From Prorocentrum cordatum (Eukaryota; Sar; Dinophyceae; Prorocentrales; Prorocentraceae): a DNA stretch of 64,000 bases. This document shows positions 51,321 through 62,768 of the stretch, in pieces (the first letter of the stretch is position 1; each line of letters opens with the position of its first letter). The position numbers and the translations under genes are program-made. The DNA is taken from contig CAUYUJ010008113.1 of the NCBI GenBank assembly GCA_963575745.1, positions 20,001 to 84,000 on the forward strand. Reading direction: 5' to 3'. Below the pieces are notes generated by a model that saw only the letters and a list, made by a program, of their open reading frames with translations, made no database searches and was not told the DNA's origin.

Positions 51321-51925
51321 GGCGCCGCAGCAGACTGGGCTCAGGGCTCCGCCGCTCAGCGCGGGGGGCGCTGCGGCGATTTGGGTGCGCACCATGGCGG
51401 GGTGCTTTGCGCGGCGTGCTCGTTTGTCTGGGCTGCGCCGTAGTTCTGCGAACGTCACATCGTTCGCCAATCAGGCCAGTTTGTGCCTGATACACACAAT
51501 GTGCTAAGAACATGGCTTGTATGCTCTTAGAACGGTTTTTGTTCTCTGAATAGTTCTGGGCGGTATCATGGATACGTCAGGACGGTCGGCTCTTGCTCAA
51601 GAGGGGCAAGGCAGAACGCTAGGGGCTGGAACCCGCGGGGGGCCTGAGGTGGCCCAGCGCTGGTTCCTGCGAGCAGGAAGGGGGGGCGAGGCTCGAGGCT
51701 GTGGCCGCTTTTTTGCGCTCTGGGAGGAGGCTGTCAGTGACCATCCTTCCGAGGCTGCGTGCAGAAGAAAAGGGAGGGATGGGGGGATGGGCCCAGCCTT
51801 CCAGGAACTTGGCCCGTGCGCAGGGCGCGCGCCACTGGTCGACTACATATTTGGGGGGCCATCGCGCACGTCTGCACCAGCGACGCCGCTTTCGGAGCAA
51901 CTCGAGTTGGGAAGAGGAGTAGAAG
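51321..51925. other. Intergenic, no recognised gene
   Basis: Frames of 70-170 codons lack domains. Confidence 0.4.
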
Positions 51926-51929
51926 GAGA

Positions 51930-52235
51930 TGCGGCAGCTGGGGTGAAGGGGCAGTACATTGCCAGCAGGAGTGTGATTATGTCATCAGGCTTTTGGGGGG
52001 ATTGTGTTTTAGGCGGTTATGGGACTGTCCCATCGCCTTCCCCCCCTCCCCCCAAACAACGCCGTATTCGGTGCGGCCTGAGTTGAGGCCAGTTGCGTTG
52101 AGAAGTTGCAGGAGCTGTGGCAGAGGGAAGCAGAATGTCAGCAGGAGGATGATTGTTGCATATGGCTTTGAGGGATTGTGTTTTAGGCGATTATGGGAAC
52201 GTCCCGCATCCCTCCTCCTCTCATCTCCCCCTCCG
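51930..52235 (+). repeat. ~174-bp tandem duplication
   Basis: GGGGATTGTGTTTTAGGCGG and AGGGATTGTGTTTTAGGCGA occur 174 bp apart (about 51,998 and 52,172), each followed by TTATGGGA and GTCCC and preceded by GCAG and GCAGGAG motifs. Confidence 0.75.
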
Positions 52236-52930
52236 TTTCCCTTGACCCCCCCAGCTATCCGTCCATCCCACCCCTCGTGTTCCTTTCCCTTCCCCTCCAG
52301 TCCCCTGGCGCTCTCCCCCATTATCCATGGCCCTCCCCTCTCCACTTGCCACTTGCCACTGTGCCCTCCCCATTCCCTCTTGACCTTCTGCCTTCCTACC
52401 CCTCCCCTCCTCTTCCCCTCCCCCCTGTTCCCTCCCTCCCCGCGCCTGGCCCCCCATCCCATCCACTCTTGTCCCTGTCCCCCTTTGAATGATTAATGCC
52501 GTCCCCGCACCAACCCCCAGCCCCCCCATCCGCAGTGCAGCCGCCAGCCCCCGCCATGTTTCCGCCGCTGGTGCCCTCCCTCGCGGCGGCGACTGTCCCC
52601 CCGACGCCCACGGTCTCAGTATCTGCCGCCAGCTCAGCCCGAACGCTTCCCGTGGCCGCCGCAGGGCGAACTCCACGAGCCGCCGGCTGTCGTCAGTGCT
52701 TCCGTTTCTGGTCGTGCGGTTGCAGTTGCTTCTTCGACTGCCGCATCAGTGTCACCACGACTTGCTCAGACGTTCACTGCTGCCACTACTGTTACGATTA
52801 CGATGCCAACTACTTCTATGACTTCTACCACCACTGCCATTCCTATCACTACTAGAGTCACACCTTACCTTCGTGTCTACTAAGACTGGATGGGTAAGGC
52901 TAAGGGTTCAGGTTCGGGTTCGGGATTGTT
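52236..52930. other. Pyrimidine-rich then unannotated sequence
   Basis: Plus strand is C+T-rich from 52,205 to about 52,490. From 52,500 to 52,860 frames are Pro/Ser/Ala-rich or Tyr/His/Cys-rich, without a recognised domain. Confidence 0.4.
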
Positions 52931-52939
52931 TGGGCGGTC

Positions 52940-53450
52940 ATGCAAATTGAGTACGAATCCAAAAATCTGGTACCATGGGAAGTGTTTGCACATTCAATGA
53001 AAAGCAACATGGACTTGAATAGGAATTTGATAGAAATCGTCCCGAGGAACCACAGAGAATCGTTTACGAATCATAGGATTTCAATCGCACGCGAAGGTGA
53101 ATTTGAAAACGCACAATTTCGCCGCTCGCTAGCAAGAAAATAATACAGGGGCTATAGGGCCAATAGTACACGAAGCAAAGGTTTGGCAACTACAAGCGTG
53201 TTGCAGAGGTGGTATATGAGATCCATGCGACCGTCCGTACTGAACCAACCACGCCCGAGCAGCGTCCAGACGTTCGGGTTTGAGAAGGGTTGCAGACTCG
53301 AGCACGGATCAGGATTGATTCAACAATTGTTCTACCTTTCCGACGCGTGGGGTGTTCCTCTCCATTGCGCCGCCCAGGACGTTGCGACAGTTTTCGATTC
53401 GATGAAGCACGTCAGTATGTATGACGGGAACTCACTGGCGTCTCTGCGAC
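52940..53450 (+). pseudogene. RT fragment (element 4a), fingers to motif A
   Basis: From 53,183 the frame reads like the start of an RT domain: LQRWYMRSMRPSVLNQPRPS, then VQTFGFEKGCRLEHGSGLIQ, then CAAQDVATVFDSMKH, which fits motif A (Asp-x4-Phe-Asp-Ser-Met). The preceding frame (52,940-53,143) may be the upstream linker. Nothing matching motifs B or C follows. It is a truncated relic of an RT lineage different from element 1. Confidence 0.7.
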
Positions 53451-54135
53451 CATGCAGATCGCCGGCGCTGGCACTACAGAAAGCTTTCCGCATTCGCGGG
53501 GAGGTAAACAGGGGCCGGTCTCGCCGGCCGGTCCCAGGGCGGCGTATGCTTGGATAGGTAATTGGGGCCGGTCCCAGAGCGGGTTCCTGGGGGTGGTCCT
53601 GGGGTTGTGATCCCTCTCCTGCTGGAGGCTTTCCTTCTCGGCTTTTGCCTCCCAGACGCCCACCCCCGAGGAAACAGACGGCTCTCCTCCTCCTCCTCCT
53701 CCTCCTCCTCCTCCCGTAGTCGGCGTGAGAAGCTCGGAGTTTTTTCCGACCGAGCCAAGTGCGCGGAGCGCACTGCCGACCCCAGAGCCCCCCCAGAAAG
53801 TTTGATTCAGAAGGCCACGGGGGATGGCCGAGCCCGCAGCTGCGCCATGGTATTTGCAACGCCTTCATACGCAGCAAGTGGCAGTGAAAGAGTGGAGGAC
53901 ATCAGAGTAGTATTCAGGGACTGGGACATCGTGATTTGAAGTGGGACACACAAATGGGCGGGAGATGAGCCGTGCATGAGAAGCGACCTACCACACCACT
54001 GGACCTTACGTGTTGGAGGAAAAGGGCAGGTGTATTGTTTAAGCATGTGGAGTATCTATAACGGTAACGAAAAGAATACCCCAGGAGCCCCTACACAGCA
54101 TTATGTATCCTCCTAGCAGCATGCAGGGAAAGGCG
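53451..54135. other. Spacer with (CTC)n and GGCCGG inverted repeats
   Basis: (CTC)n lies at 53,685-53,715. GGGGCCGGTC recurs near 53,512 and 53,564 around GCCGGCCGG. No gene is supported. Confidence 0.4.
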
Positions 54136-54139
54136 GCAG

Positions 54140-55260
54140 GAATTAGGCTCATATTCAGGAGGTGTATATTGTGTTCCGTAATAGCAGTGGACATGAAGAC
54201 AGACTTCGGACTGCACAGAGACACAGACTGGATAATGTAGCCTAGTGCAGGTAGGCATATTGGTTCGGTCGCACCGTAAATACATAATGAGAACGGTCGA
54301 GAAATCAGATCATCCGGCGAGCGAAACGAAATGTGCGTTGCTACTACCTTTTACCGGCGTTGGTGCGACGTGCTACGGACCGCAGGGGAAAGAAAACCGC
54401 ATCGATCACTTCCTCATCCCCACAGGTGCCATATAGCTGGCCGATCGCTGCTAGACCCTCCGATACTCTGCCAGGAGAGTGCAGCTCAGCAAGATCAAAT
54501 GGCACAGAGATCACCTGCCTGCGTCTCTCACCCCCCCCTCTCCCTCTCCCAGGCCCTTCCCATGCGTGCCAGACGTCGCGCTGATAAGGGCCCTGTGGAG
54601 ACGCGCTGATGAACTGTTTGCGGAGAGGGAAGGGGAGACTGGAGTTCTTTCAGAATTTGGAGGCAGAGATGGACTGGACCGGACAGGACGACTGGGAGGC
54701 AGCGCGGCAGCATTCCTTTCCCGACCTATCTTGGATGCTCTATGAAGAGGCCACGAGGGCTGCGATCATAAGATCGTTCGGATACCTTCCTGCCATGTTT
54801 GACGAGGGTGGTCAGATGGTTCGGTCCAAGAGAATGGAGCTGCTGGTTGAATGAACGGAGCTGCGTCTGCACCGGGGAGACACGATCGCTAAGCAGGAAC
54901 TCGATCGGGTGCAGGAAAAGCTAACATTGGTGACGGCCCTACGCAAGAGGCTTAGGGAGAGGAACATATCAAGAAACGAACGGTGCACATTGCAGAACAG
55001 TTTTGGGAAGCCTTCGAGCAGCCGAATTTCGCAGAGATGCATCGGTTTAGGATCGCCCGCGCTATGAATGGCAGAGGTCCCGAGAAGAGGTGCGACTATT
55101 CCCCCAAAGCCCACTGATCGGCCGAACGCTGGTTGGGGGAGACCGGAAGCCACCCGCGCGAGGGGGGGACTGGGGGGGGTGCCGATGGACGCGCCTGCGA
55201 CATTGGAGGAGCAAGAAAATATGAGAGGAACGGCTGCCGCAGCCACTTGACAGGGGCATT
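54140..55260 (+). pseudogene. LINE endonuclease C-terminus and pre-RT linker (element 4b)
   Basis: Frames around 54,330-54,440 give TFYRRWCDVLR and ENRIDHFLIP, typical of the C-terminal half of a LINE endonuclease. After frame changes, 54,609-54,854 carries WEAARQHSFPDLSWMLYEEA and an Arg-rich helix, like the linker between endonuclease and RT, and another frame continues to about 55,250. Normal order is endonuclease, linker, RT, but here an RT fragment (53.2-53.45 kb) lies upstream. Either two relics are adjacent or the element was rearranged. Confidence 0.5.
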
Positions 55261-55454
55261 CGACGCGCTGTTAGACAAGGACAAGGATGCTGTCAAGAGC
55301 TGCTGCAGAACAAATTAAAGCTGCTTCGAGCCTGGCCCGCCTGGGGGTCGTCGATTGAATGCAACTGGATGCCCCCTGAGCCCAGGGCGCGCCTGGGGAG
55401 CCCGACCCAATCAAGTGGTCGAATAGCAGAGCAAGCGACAGCCAGGGCCGAAAA

Positions 55455-55500
55455 ACACACACACATACACACACAAACACACACACACATACACACAGAC
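55455..55500. repeat. (CA)n microsatellite
   Basis: ACACACAC with a few T interruptions; the minus strand reads Cys/Val-rich. Confidence 0.9.
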
Positions 55501-55886
55501 GCAGCACTATTCAAACTCAAGAACGGGACACGCTACAACAAATCGGATGGGCGACGGGAGAGCAGCTGGACGGTGCGGGGCTAGAACCAACTACAGTGCC
55601 GCCCCCACTACGTTGGGAGAGCAGAGCAAGCAGGTCTGGGAACAGCGACCATCACAGGGGACAGTAGACAGTATGGGTTGCAGGCTGTGGTGGACGACCT
55701 GCTGTGCTTGTGTTGAACGACGCAGACCACCCCGCTGGACTGGTACCGTTGCATGGCGCTCGATGCAGACGAGAACAACGACAACGCAGGCATCGCAGGA
55801 AAAGGCATCATGCGCACGTGCGTTTGATCTGGCATGGGCTGGCTCTCGGGACTGTCTAAGAGAGGCCAGCCGATCTTCCGCCCACC
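55501..55886. other. Intergenic, coding-like but unrecognised
   Basis: GC-rich sequence with overlapping frames, none with a recognised domain. Confidence 0.3.
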
Positions 55887-56423
55887 ATGGGCGCAGGGAG
55901 CGATGGCGCGCAGGTGCAGGCCGCGCCGTGGGGAGCAGGGGAGCTAGGATATAGCACAGCGCGCTCGAACTACGATTGCACATGCGCATTTGCGAGCGCG
56001 CGCAGGACCCTATTGCAGGCAGTAGCATGGCAGAAGGGTGCGGATGAGGGTCGACCCTTTGCGTTGGCAGCGATCAACGACGCTTGCTCGACTATCGAGA
56101 CAGCGTCGCAGACCATGGGCGCGCGCGCTACCAGCGGAGCGCAGATGGGACTCGCGCTTGCTCCAGGACAATGTGACGACTGCTACAGCATGTACGCGGG
56201 CCGACGGCACCAAGAGGGCAGAGCGCTGGATAGATCGCAGATTCTGCGCGACATTGCAAATCCAGTGACGGGGGAAAAGCGCGACCTGGCCATCAACGCA
56301 CTCATGGGCGACGCTGATAGGGCGCATCTGCTTCCGCCAGGAAAAAGCGGCAGAGGAAAGTGCCGCGCATATTCACGGCGTGGCGACACGGTTGGGGGAA
56401 CACTAATCAAGAGGAGGAATTGA
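55887..56423 (+). CDS. Unrecognised ORF, 178 codons
   Basis: I do not recognise this frame. Composition is balanced (Ala, Gly, Arg and Asp with scattered Cys and Tyr) rather than repeat-like, and its C-terminal half (for example GEKRDLAINALMGDADRAHL) looks protein-like. No signal peptide, membrane segment or catalytic motif is visible. It ends in TGA just before a region of long G runs. It could be a relic of a retroelement or a chance frame in GC-rich DNA. Confidence 0.25.
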   Translation: MGAGSDGAQVQAAPWGAGELGYSTARSNYDCTCAFASARRTLLQAVAWQKGADEGRPFALAAINDACSTIETASQTMGARATSGAQMGLALAPGQCDDCYSMYAGRRHQEGRALDRSQILRDIANPVTGEKRDLAINALMGDADRAHLLPPGKSGRGKCRAYSRRGDTVGGTLIKRRN

Positions 56424-56742
56424 TGCTTCGGCCCGCCAAGAAGGGGGGGGGATCTGGAATCGGCAGGGCACTGCGCCAAAGTGGGCGCGACCATGCGAGA
56501 TACGAGGGCACGAGGGCCACGCATGCCAGGCGAATATGTCGTTGGAGGCGAGAGAAGGGGGGGGGGGGGGCGGCAAACATTAGCACGGAGACATGGGGCA
56601 GAAGGAACCCACGGGCAATGCAGCGACTCATGTCTACGGCAATTGTGGCTGGAGCTGCTCCGAGTGGACTGACAGCGTTCGCGGTGCCGAAGAGATGCGC
56701 TGACGCACTGGGCGCAATCCTGGCAAAGTGTTTGAGCTCTTG

Positions 56743-56773
<31 letters not shown>

Positions 56774-57350
56774 TGAGCTGGGCAATGGCAGGCGGGGGCG
56801 TCAGATGTCCCAGCGCAGATCGAGTATGTAGAGAATGGAAGATGGAGCGCTGCGCAATCGCACTGAGGGCGAAGGGGATTCGGCGGCATCTTTGATGGGC
56901 CAAATGTCCAGGGGATCGCGGAGCAATTGTAGCAGCAGTATTCGAAGCGTCACTGCTGGATAGTATGGGGGGCAGTGCAGAGTGAGGGATGGGTGGGTCA
57001 CTGGCGCATCTGCCCCGCGGGCGACTTGGATACCTTGGCTGCGGCGAGCGAAGACTCGAGGGCTTAGTGCGCCACTCGCAAGTCAGTCATCAGCCCACTG
57101 GCGCTTGGGACAGGAGTGCGAACGCTGGACAAGTGCGGACCCTGCCACATTGCGCAGCGCAGCTACATCAGCAAGGAGGGGGTGGGGTCGGAGGGGGGAG
57201 TTGCAAGAAATCGTCAACAAACCTTACTTGTGCGATCGCATGCGCATGGGGGAGGAGGGGGGCCGCCACGCGCGCGGCGAGAGATTTGCGACGGCCCATG
57301 CACTGGTAGGGCGCAGACGGGATACGCATAATGTCTGACCGCCGGCGGCG
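56424..57350. other. GC-rich sequence with long G runs
   Basis: G10-class runs occur near 56,444 and 56,559. An unbroken G27 lies at 56,745-56,771, the longest homopolymer in the window. No domain is recognised in any frame. Confidence 0.5.
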
Positions 57351-58700
57351 CAATTTGCAGTTGCGAGCCGCTGCCCGCGGCGCCTCAGCGCGTTCAGCAA
57401 TCGGCGCGCAGTGATTGACCGTGCGACCAGAGCTACGGACCAGTTTGGGGCATGTCGCATCGACCGCCGTAAAATGGAGACGCGTTGTACAGCGGCCCGG
57501 GTCGTTAGCATGCGCCATATGTAACCGTCGGGCTCAAGACTTGATGGCGCCGCGTCGCCGCGCGCGGCGGCGTCGCGCGGGGCCGCGCTCAGCGCGCTGC
57601 GCTCCAAAAGCAGGTGCGCGAGATGTGGCGCGCGGGCATCGGAGTCAAGGGAGGGGGGCGAGAGGTCGACGGCAGCCAGGCCACAGGGAAGCAGGCGAAG
57701 GACGAGGCGGCAGTGGGGGGGGGCGGAGGGGGGAGCAGCGGATCGGGATCGCAGAGATCCTCGGATGCCCCCCCCCCCCCAGGCCTTGCACATGTTGCTG
57801 CTGAGGGCGGCGCAGGAGACGCGCGCGCCCATGCGCCCCCCGGCGATTTCCTGGCCGGTGCCGACCCCGTGCGCAGCGCGCGTCGCCATGGCCGAAGCAG
57901 GAAGGGACTGCGCCCACCATGTCAGAGCCAAGAGAAACGGGCATCAGCTCGGCTCTCCACGCATCCACCTCGCATGCAGCCCGCTGCGCGGCATCGCGAA
58001 AACGCTCGGGCCGGCGGGGCCCGAGCAAGGGGGGCAGGGGCGCGATGGCGCCTGCTCAAGGAGCACGCGCAGGCGGCGGAGACGGAGCGGGGGCCCCAGT
58101 TCTTGGCGGAGACGATCCTGCATTGCAAGGCCGCGGACGCGTGCGAGCGCAGCGACGCGAGCGACAATGATCGGCATGGCAAGGTGAGCTTTCGCAGCGA
58201 ACCCGAAGCCGCGCGCCCGCCCGGCGATGATCGGCGCGCAAGCCCCCCCAGGAGCGCGTCGAGAAGATCGACGAGATCGACGCGTCGAGGACTCAAGGCA
58301 TCGATCGACCACGGACTGTTCTCCCTGGGGGGCAAGCAGGCGGCGAGCTGCAGACCGAAGACGGAGCTCGAGAGGGCGGGCGAGAGGAATTTGAAGGCGC
58401 GCCAGAGGCGCTAGACAGCGCGCAGAGCAGCGCGAACATCGTTCAGGATAGCAGTCGCTCATCCAGGATCTCCCGAATACCCAGGAGCCTTGCCTGCTGC
58501 GTGGAGGGGCCCGGGGCCGCCGCCAGCAGCCCCACCGAGGACGAGAGAAGAACGAACAGCTGAGGACATGAGAATCGACCCCGCGAGGCTCACACAGCTC
58601 AGAGAGCTAGCCCCCAACAGCAGCAAACTGCAAGCACTGTCAGAGTCAGAAAACTAGTATCGCGCCAGGAGAGCAAGCGAACAGTCATCCCTGCATGGGC
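57351..58700. other. GC-rich, coding-like on both strands, unrecognised
   Basis: Long frames overlap on both strands (plus 57,614-58,414; minus 57,224-57,931), as expected at very high GC. A C13-class run lies at 57,769-57,781. A short charged plus-strand stretch (FLAETILHCKAADACERSD) is weakly protein-like. No family is recognised. Confidence 0.3.
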
Positions 58701-59829
58701 AAGGGTGGCCTACAGCGAGAATTCATATTGGAGGTGCTGGTTAGGTATGCAGGGTATTATCAACTACGGACTGCGACGGACGGACATCTATAATCACGAT
58801 TGTAGGGGCCAGTTGATCATTAATTATACCAGGGCGTTGACGGAACGGGGATGCACGTTCTATGGGCTTGGCTCAGAGGTGATTATTGCCGCACGTTAGT
58901 ACTGATGTCACAGAAGGAGCGGCCGAGGGATGCAGCCCGCTAGCACGGAACGAGGAGGAGAAGAAGATAATGAGTGGCCAAGTGACGACCTCGATCGGGT
59001 CTCTGTGCTCGGGTCTCTGTGCATTGCAGATCTCAACCGCGCAGTTAGCATGTTGGACGGAGCGATCGCATTGTTCAAGTTTGCGCATGTGGTTCTCTAT
59101 CAGCAGGAGGGATGTTGCAGAGGAAGAGATTGCTACTCATCGCGCGATCGGCGAACCCGACCCAGTTTGCCAGCCTGACGATCATTCGCCTCCGCAGCCG
59201 CGCGATTGACTCCGTGGGAACAGATCCAGCTCATTCGGACGAGCACGTTCGCTATTGAAAGAAACTCGAATATCATCTCAACAGCAGGCGGATGGGTCAG
59301 AGGCCCCTGGGATATTATTACACGAGAAGATCTCGCGCTGGAAGCGCAAGAGGCAGCAGGTCGATACTGCGGGGAGGGGGGGGGGGGGCGGCGGGGCTAC
59401 TTGGGAGCCATCGTTCGCTGTGGTCCAGGAAACACGCAGCCGAGGAGCCCCGGATAAACAACGGCAGCAGCAACGCTTGCGAGGAGCCCAATATGAGCTG
59501 CGGACACCTGTGGCCCAGTGTTTATGACGAGCGCTACCATCATTGGTGGAATACACGAGCTGGGGAGGAATAGCACCGCGTGCAGGTTACGGTCATGGGT
59601 GAAATTCAAGGGCCCCCTAGGATTCCAGAGGCACCTTGTTAGGGCCCCGCGTGGTCCGAGGCCCCAGGAGAAAGTGAAGACGCCTGCTACCGCGGCCAAA
59701 AATTACCCAAAGAATGCGATCCGACTCCAGCCATTCAGGCACAACCCAAGACAGCGACAAGCCTCTGATCCCAGCGCGAGGGGGGCGCTACTGCCACGGA
59801 GGAGTCACGTCGTCCAGCGGGGCGAAGGG
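58701..59829. other. Intergenic, no recognised gene
   Basis: Frames of 60-107 codons lack domains. A G-run cluster lies at about 59,371-59,390. Confidence 0.35.
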
Positions 59830-60575
59830 CGCCTACTACCGTGGCAAGGTGGCCGCGGAGGTGGGGGCGATCAATCGCGCGCTGAAGCGCGCGGTGGCCA
59901 GCTCTAATCGCGCCGAGCACGCCCTCCAGTCGGTGGCGGGGGGTACCTGGCAAGAGCTCGGAATTATGAAGGACCACAAGCGCATGCTGGCGATCTCCAT
60001 GGTTTGGACCAAGCCGGGGAAGACGAACGCGGTGACCGTGGACATTGCCAAGGAGCAGCACTATCACCAACTGAAGAACCAGGCCAACCATATAGAGATC
60101 GCGATCCAGAAAATGACGGGCCCTCAGCATGCTGCGCGAGAAGATTCACGTGGAGATCGAGTATTGCGCAGACAAGGACTACGCGGAGCCGCAGAGTGAT
60201 GAACAGGTTCAGTTCGCGCAGGAGAACGGGAAGGAGGCGCTGGTGATTCAGGCGAGCGGGGCCCCATGCCAGCCGCCGTGGAAGCACATTGATCCGAGTG
60301 GAGACCCGTCGATGTGGATCGAGCCAGAGGAGCGTCAGCGCATGTGCGGAGGGGGGGGGGGGGCGTCGGACACGAGCGCGAGCAGCAGCCCAGGCACGCA
60401 TCAGACGAATGCGCTGTGGGCGAGGGTCAAAGAGCTCGAGAAGGGGGGGGGGCGCGGAGAAGAACGACGACGATTCCCCCTCGAAGCCTACCGCGAACAG
60501 GACCTGAGACGGCGGCTCGCAGCTCGCAGCGAGAGGGGCAGCGCCAGCTCAGTTGTTCGCGCTGCGCCCGGTTGA
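59714..60575 (+). pseudogene. Unrecognised helical protein remnant with one frameshift
   Basis: From about 59,800 the frame GKVAAEVGAINRALKRAVAS, EHALQSVAGGTWQELGIMKD and YHQLKNQANHIEIAIQKMTG is helix-rich with heptad-like Ala/Leu/Ile spacing and GC-rich third positions. Near 60,125 the signal passes to another frame: MLREKIHVEIEYCADKDYAE, then PSMWIEPEERQRM, then a Gly tract encoded by a G12-class run. Retroelement ORF1 proteins have similar composition, but I see no zinc finger, so the origin is open. It ends in an Arg-rich region. Confidence 0.35.
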
Positions 60576-61090
60576 CCACTCTATGCTGCGCAGACGCCGA
60601 CGCAAGTGCGCTGCTTGGGCAAACGCGGACATGCGCGCTTCTACTGCGCAGCACATGGGAGATGGGGGCTACTACTAATTGGAGAGGAGGAAAAAAACGG
60701 CACCCTCAGAGATCATCTCAGAAAGAGCAGCGCGAGCCAATGAGCATGCCAGCGCTTATGATTCGGCCGCGGCGTCCACCGAGCCAGTTTCTAGTAGGCG
60801 AGCGGCGGGGGGGGGGGGGCGGGCGGGGGGCGAGAGAGCGGGGGGCGCGCGCCACGCGCGCGCTCGCTCGACAAGTGCCAGGGCCCCGCTGCCGCCCCCC
60901 ACCGCCCGCCCCCTTCCCCCCCGCCCCCCCCCCCCCCCCTCGGGCTCGAGCCCGTCGCCCGCTCCCGCGCGCAGGCCCAACAAGGGTGCCCTGCCAAATT
61001 GCCCCGTCGCAGGGAGGCCAGAAGAGCCCATTTGGTTTTCTCGGTCGATCGGATTCATCTCCCCAAGCGCCATACCTTACCTTGCCTTAC
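60576..61090. repeat. G-run/C-run inverted cluster
   Basis: G14-class runs at 60,807-60,836 face C-rich runs up to C18 at about 60,894-60,940, capable of pairing. Frames here are Gly/Pro/Arg-rich artefacts. Confidence 0.6.
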
Positions 61091-61104
61091 CCCCCCCCAT
61101 CCCC

Positions 61105-61255
61105 GGCTCACTTCGGGGGGATGTCGAGGCCTTGGCCTGACAGGGCGCATCATAGTTTCAACGTGGTCAAGACAAGCGCGGCCGCCGATAATCCAAGCGC
61201 GCCGAGAAGGAATCACTTCGGCGGGGTGTTGAGGCCGTGGCCCGAGGGTTTCCAC
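61105..61255 (+). repeat. ~105-bp tandem pair
   Basis: CACTTCGGGGGGATGTCGAG followed by GCCTTGGCC recurs as CACTTCGGCGGGGTGTTGAG followed by GCCGTGGCC about 107 bp later. Confidence 0.6.
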
Positions 61256-61513
61256 TGGGGCAGTGAACTCTCAACCTGGCGTTGAAAAACGATTGCAATG
61301 GGATCCCAGTAGAGTTGGGCCCACATACAGTAGGGCGAATTCGAGTTAGACCGAGCCCGACTAAGATGATATCAAAGTTACGACCAGACCCCTTCGTTTG
61401 CCCAGGCTGAGGGGGGCATCGCCCTCCTCTTCGCCCCCTCTTCTTTTCCTCATCCTCTCCCTGGCCCTCCTCTTCATCCCTTTGGTTTAATGACTGCGGC
61501 GGACGGGGCGCGC
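61256..61513. other. 3' flank of the phosphatase gene
   Basis: No gene is seen. A CTCTTC-rich patch lies at 61,420-61,480. Confidence 0.4.
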
Positions 61514-62355
61514 CTACTGCGAGAAGACGGTGCCGACGTAGATGCTGATGTCGTCGGGCTTCGGCGCCCCGCTGCGGCAGCGGTGCGCCAGGGCGTCGCG
61601 GGCGATCGAGGCGCGGTCCATGTGCGGGGAGTTGCGCAGGATGCGGCATAGCTCTTCCTCCGCGGCGTCGTCGGAGACGCCGTCGCTGAAGAGAGTCGGC
61701 GCGTCGCCCGGGCGGGCGTCTCTGACCAGCTGCACGGCGCCCTGGCGGGCCGCTTGCTTCAGCGCGTCGACTGTGCGATGCTGGTCGTTGCGCGCGGTGG
61801 ACTGAAGCGGCCCGATCGCGCTGTTGCCGCGGGCATTAAGCATCTGCGCTCTGTGGTCCACCGTGCGAAAGGCAATGCGCCACGCTCCCAGCTTCGAGGA
61901 GTAGCGGAAGATCATGGCGACGCAGTCGCCCAAGTGGTGCGCGTTTAGTTTTTTTTCCCCGATGACGGTGGCGACCGCCATGCGCGTGCTTCCCAGCGAC
62001 TCGGTAAACGTCCCCGCAATAACGATCAGGTTCTCGAGGCACAAGCCCGCGGCGTGCGTCGTGGGCACAGGGATCGGGTTAAGAAGCTGGCCGCCTCGGC
62101 GTCAAAATCGCCCCGATCAGTGCTGCGCGCGAACCGGCGAGCCAGGAAGTAGCGGAGGGAGTCGCGCATGTCCCGCGCCAGACCTTCGGGGGTCATTGGC
62201 GGCGGGGCGCCGCTGACGCCGTCGAGGGCGACAGCGTAGTGGTCGGAAGCGGCGGTCGTGTCCGCGTTGGCGCAGCCGGTGCTCGCCTTCACGGGGCGCT
62301 GGGTCTTGGCCGCGTAGCCCATCAGGGCGAGCATGGCGAGGGCGCGAGTAAGCAT
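61514..62355 (-). CDS. PP2C/PTC7-like protein phosphatase, one apparent frameshift
   Basis: Probable metal-dependent Ser/Thr phosphatase of the PPM/PP2C fold, about 280 residues. Met at 62,355 opens MLTRALAMLALMGYAAKTQ, a possible signal or transit peptide. In the first frame AVALDGVSG matches the metal-binding DG(V/I)GG motif. After a one-base shift near 62,095 the second frame gives AGTFTESLGSTRMAVATVIG, HHLGDCVAMIF (the GDS/GDC motif), TVDHRAQ, LFSDGVSD (the SDGxxD metal-binding motif) and PDDISIYVG (the DNxT-like motif), ending in TAG. Core metal ligands are present. The shift may be a sequence error, since both halves are intact. No intron signals are needed. Tandem arrays lie immediately upstream. 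Confidence 0.72.
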
Positions 62356-62755
62356 TGCGCTTCTGACGAGGAGGAAACATTGCGCTTCATACAGAGAGGA
62401 AACATTGCGCTTCCGGCGAGGAGGAAACACTGCGCCCCCGACAGAGAGGAAGCATTGCGCTTCCGACGAGGAGGACACTTTGCGCTTCCGACAAGCACGA
62501 AGCCTTATGCTTCGACGGGTCCAGAGCATTGCGTTCCGACGAGGAGGAAACATTGTGCTTCCGATAGAGAGGGAACATTGCGCTTCCGACGAGGAGGAAA
62601 CATTGCGCTTCCGGCGACGACAAAGCATTGCGTTTCGATGAATGCAGAACATTGCGTTCCACCGAACATGAAGCTTTGCGTTTTTGACGAGGAGGAAACA
62701 TTGCGTTTCTGACGCAGAGGAAACATTGCGCTTCCGACGCAGGAAAAATTGCGCC
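62356..62755. repeat. 25-bp tandem array upstream of the phosphatase
   Basis: Unit close to CATTGCGCTTCCGACGAGGA plus GGAAA, repeated about 15 times at ~25-bp steps with scattered changes (CAGAGA for GAGGAG, a few units with altered middles). Because 25 is not a multiple of 3, the minus-strand frame joining the phosphatase start is a Ser/Arg/Cys-rich artefact. Confidence 0.9.
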
Positions 62756-62768
62756 TGCGAGCTCCCGA

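Noticed and set aside
57224-58414. Long overlapping frames on both strands
   Set aside because: Very high GC depletes stop codons on both strands; no motif distinguishes a real gene.
62356-62755. 25-bp array considered as CRISPR-like
   Set aside because: Units are directly adjacent with no unique spacers, and the sequence context is eukaryotic.
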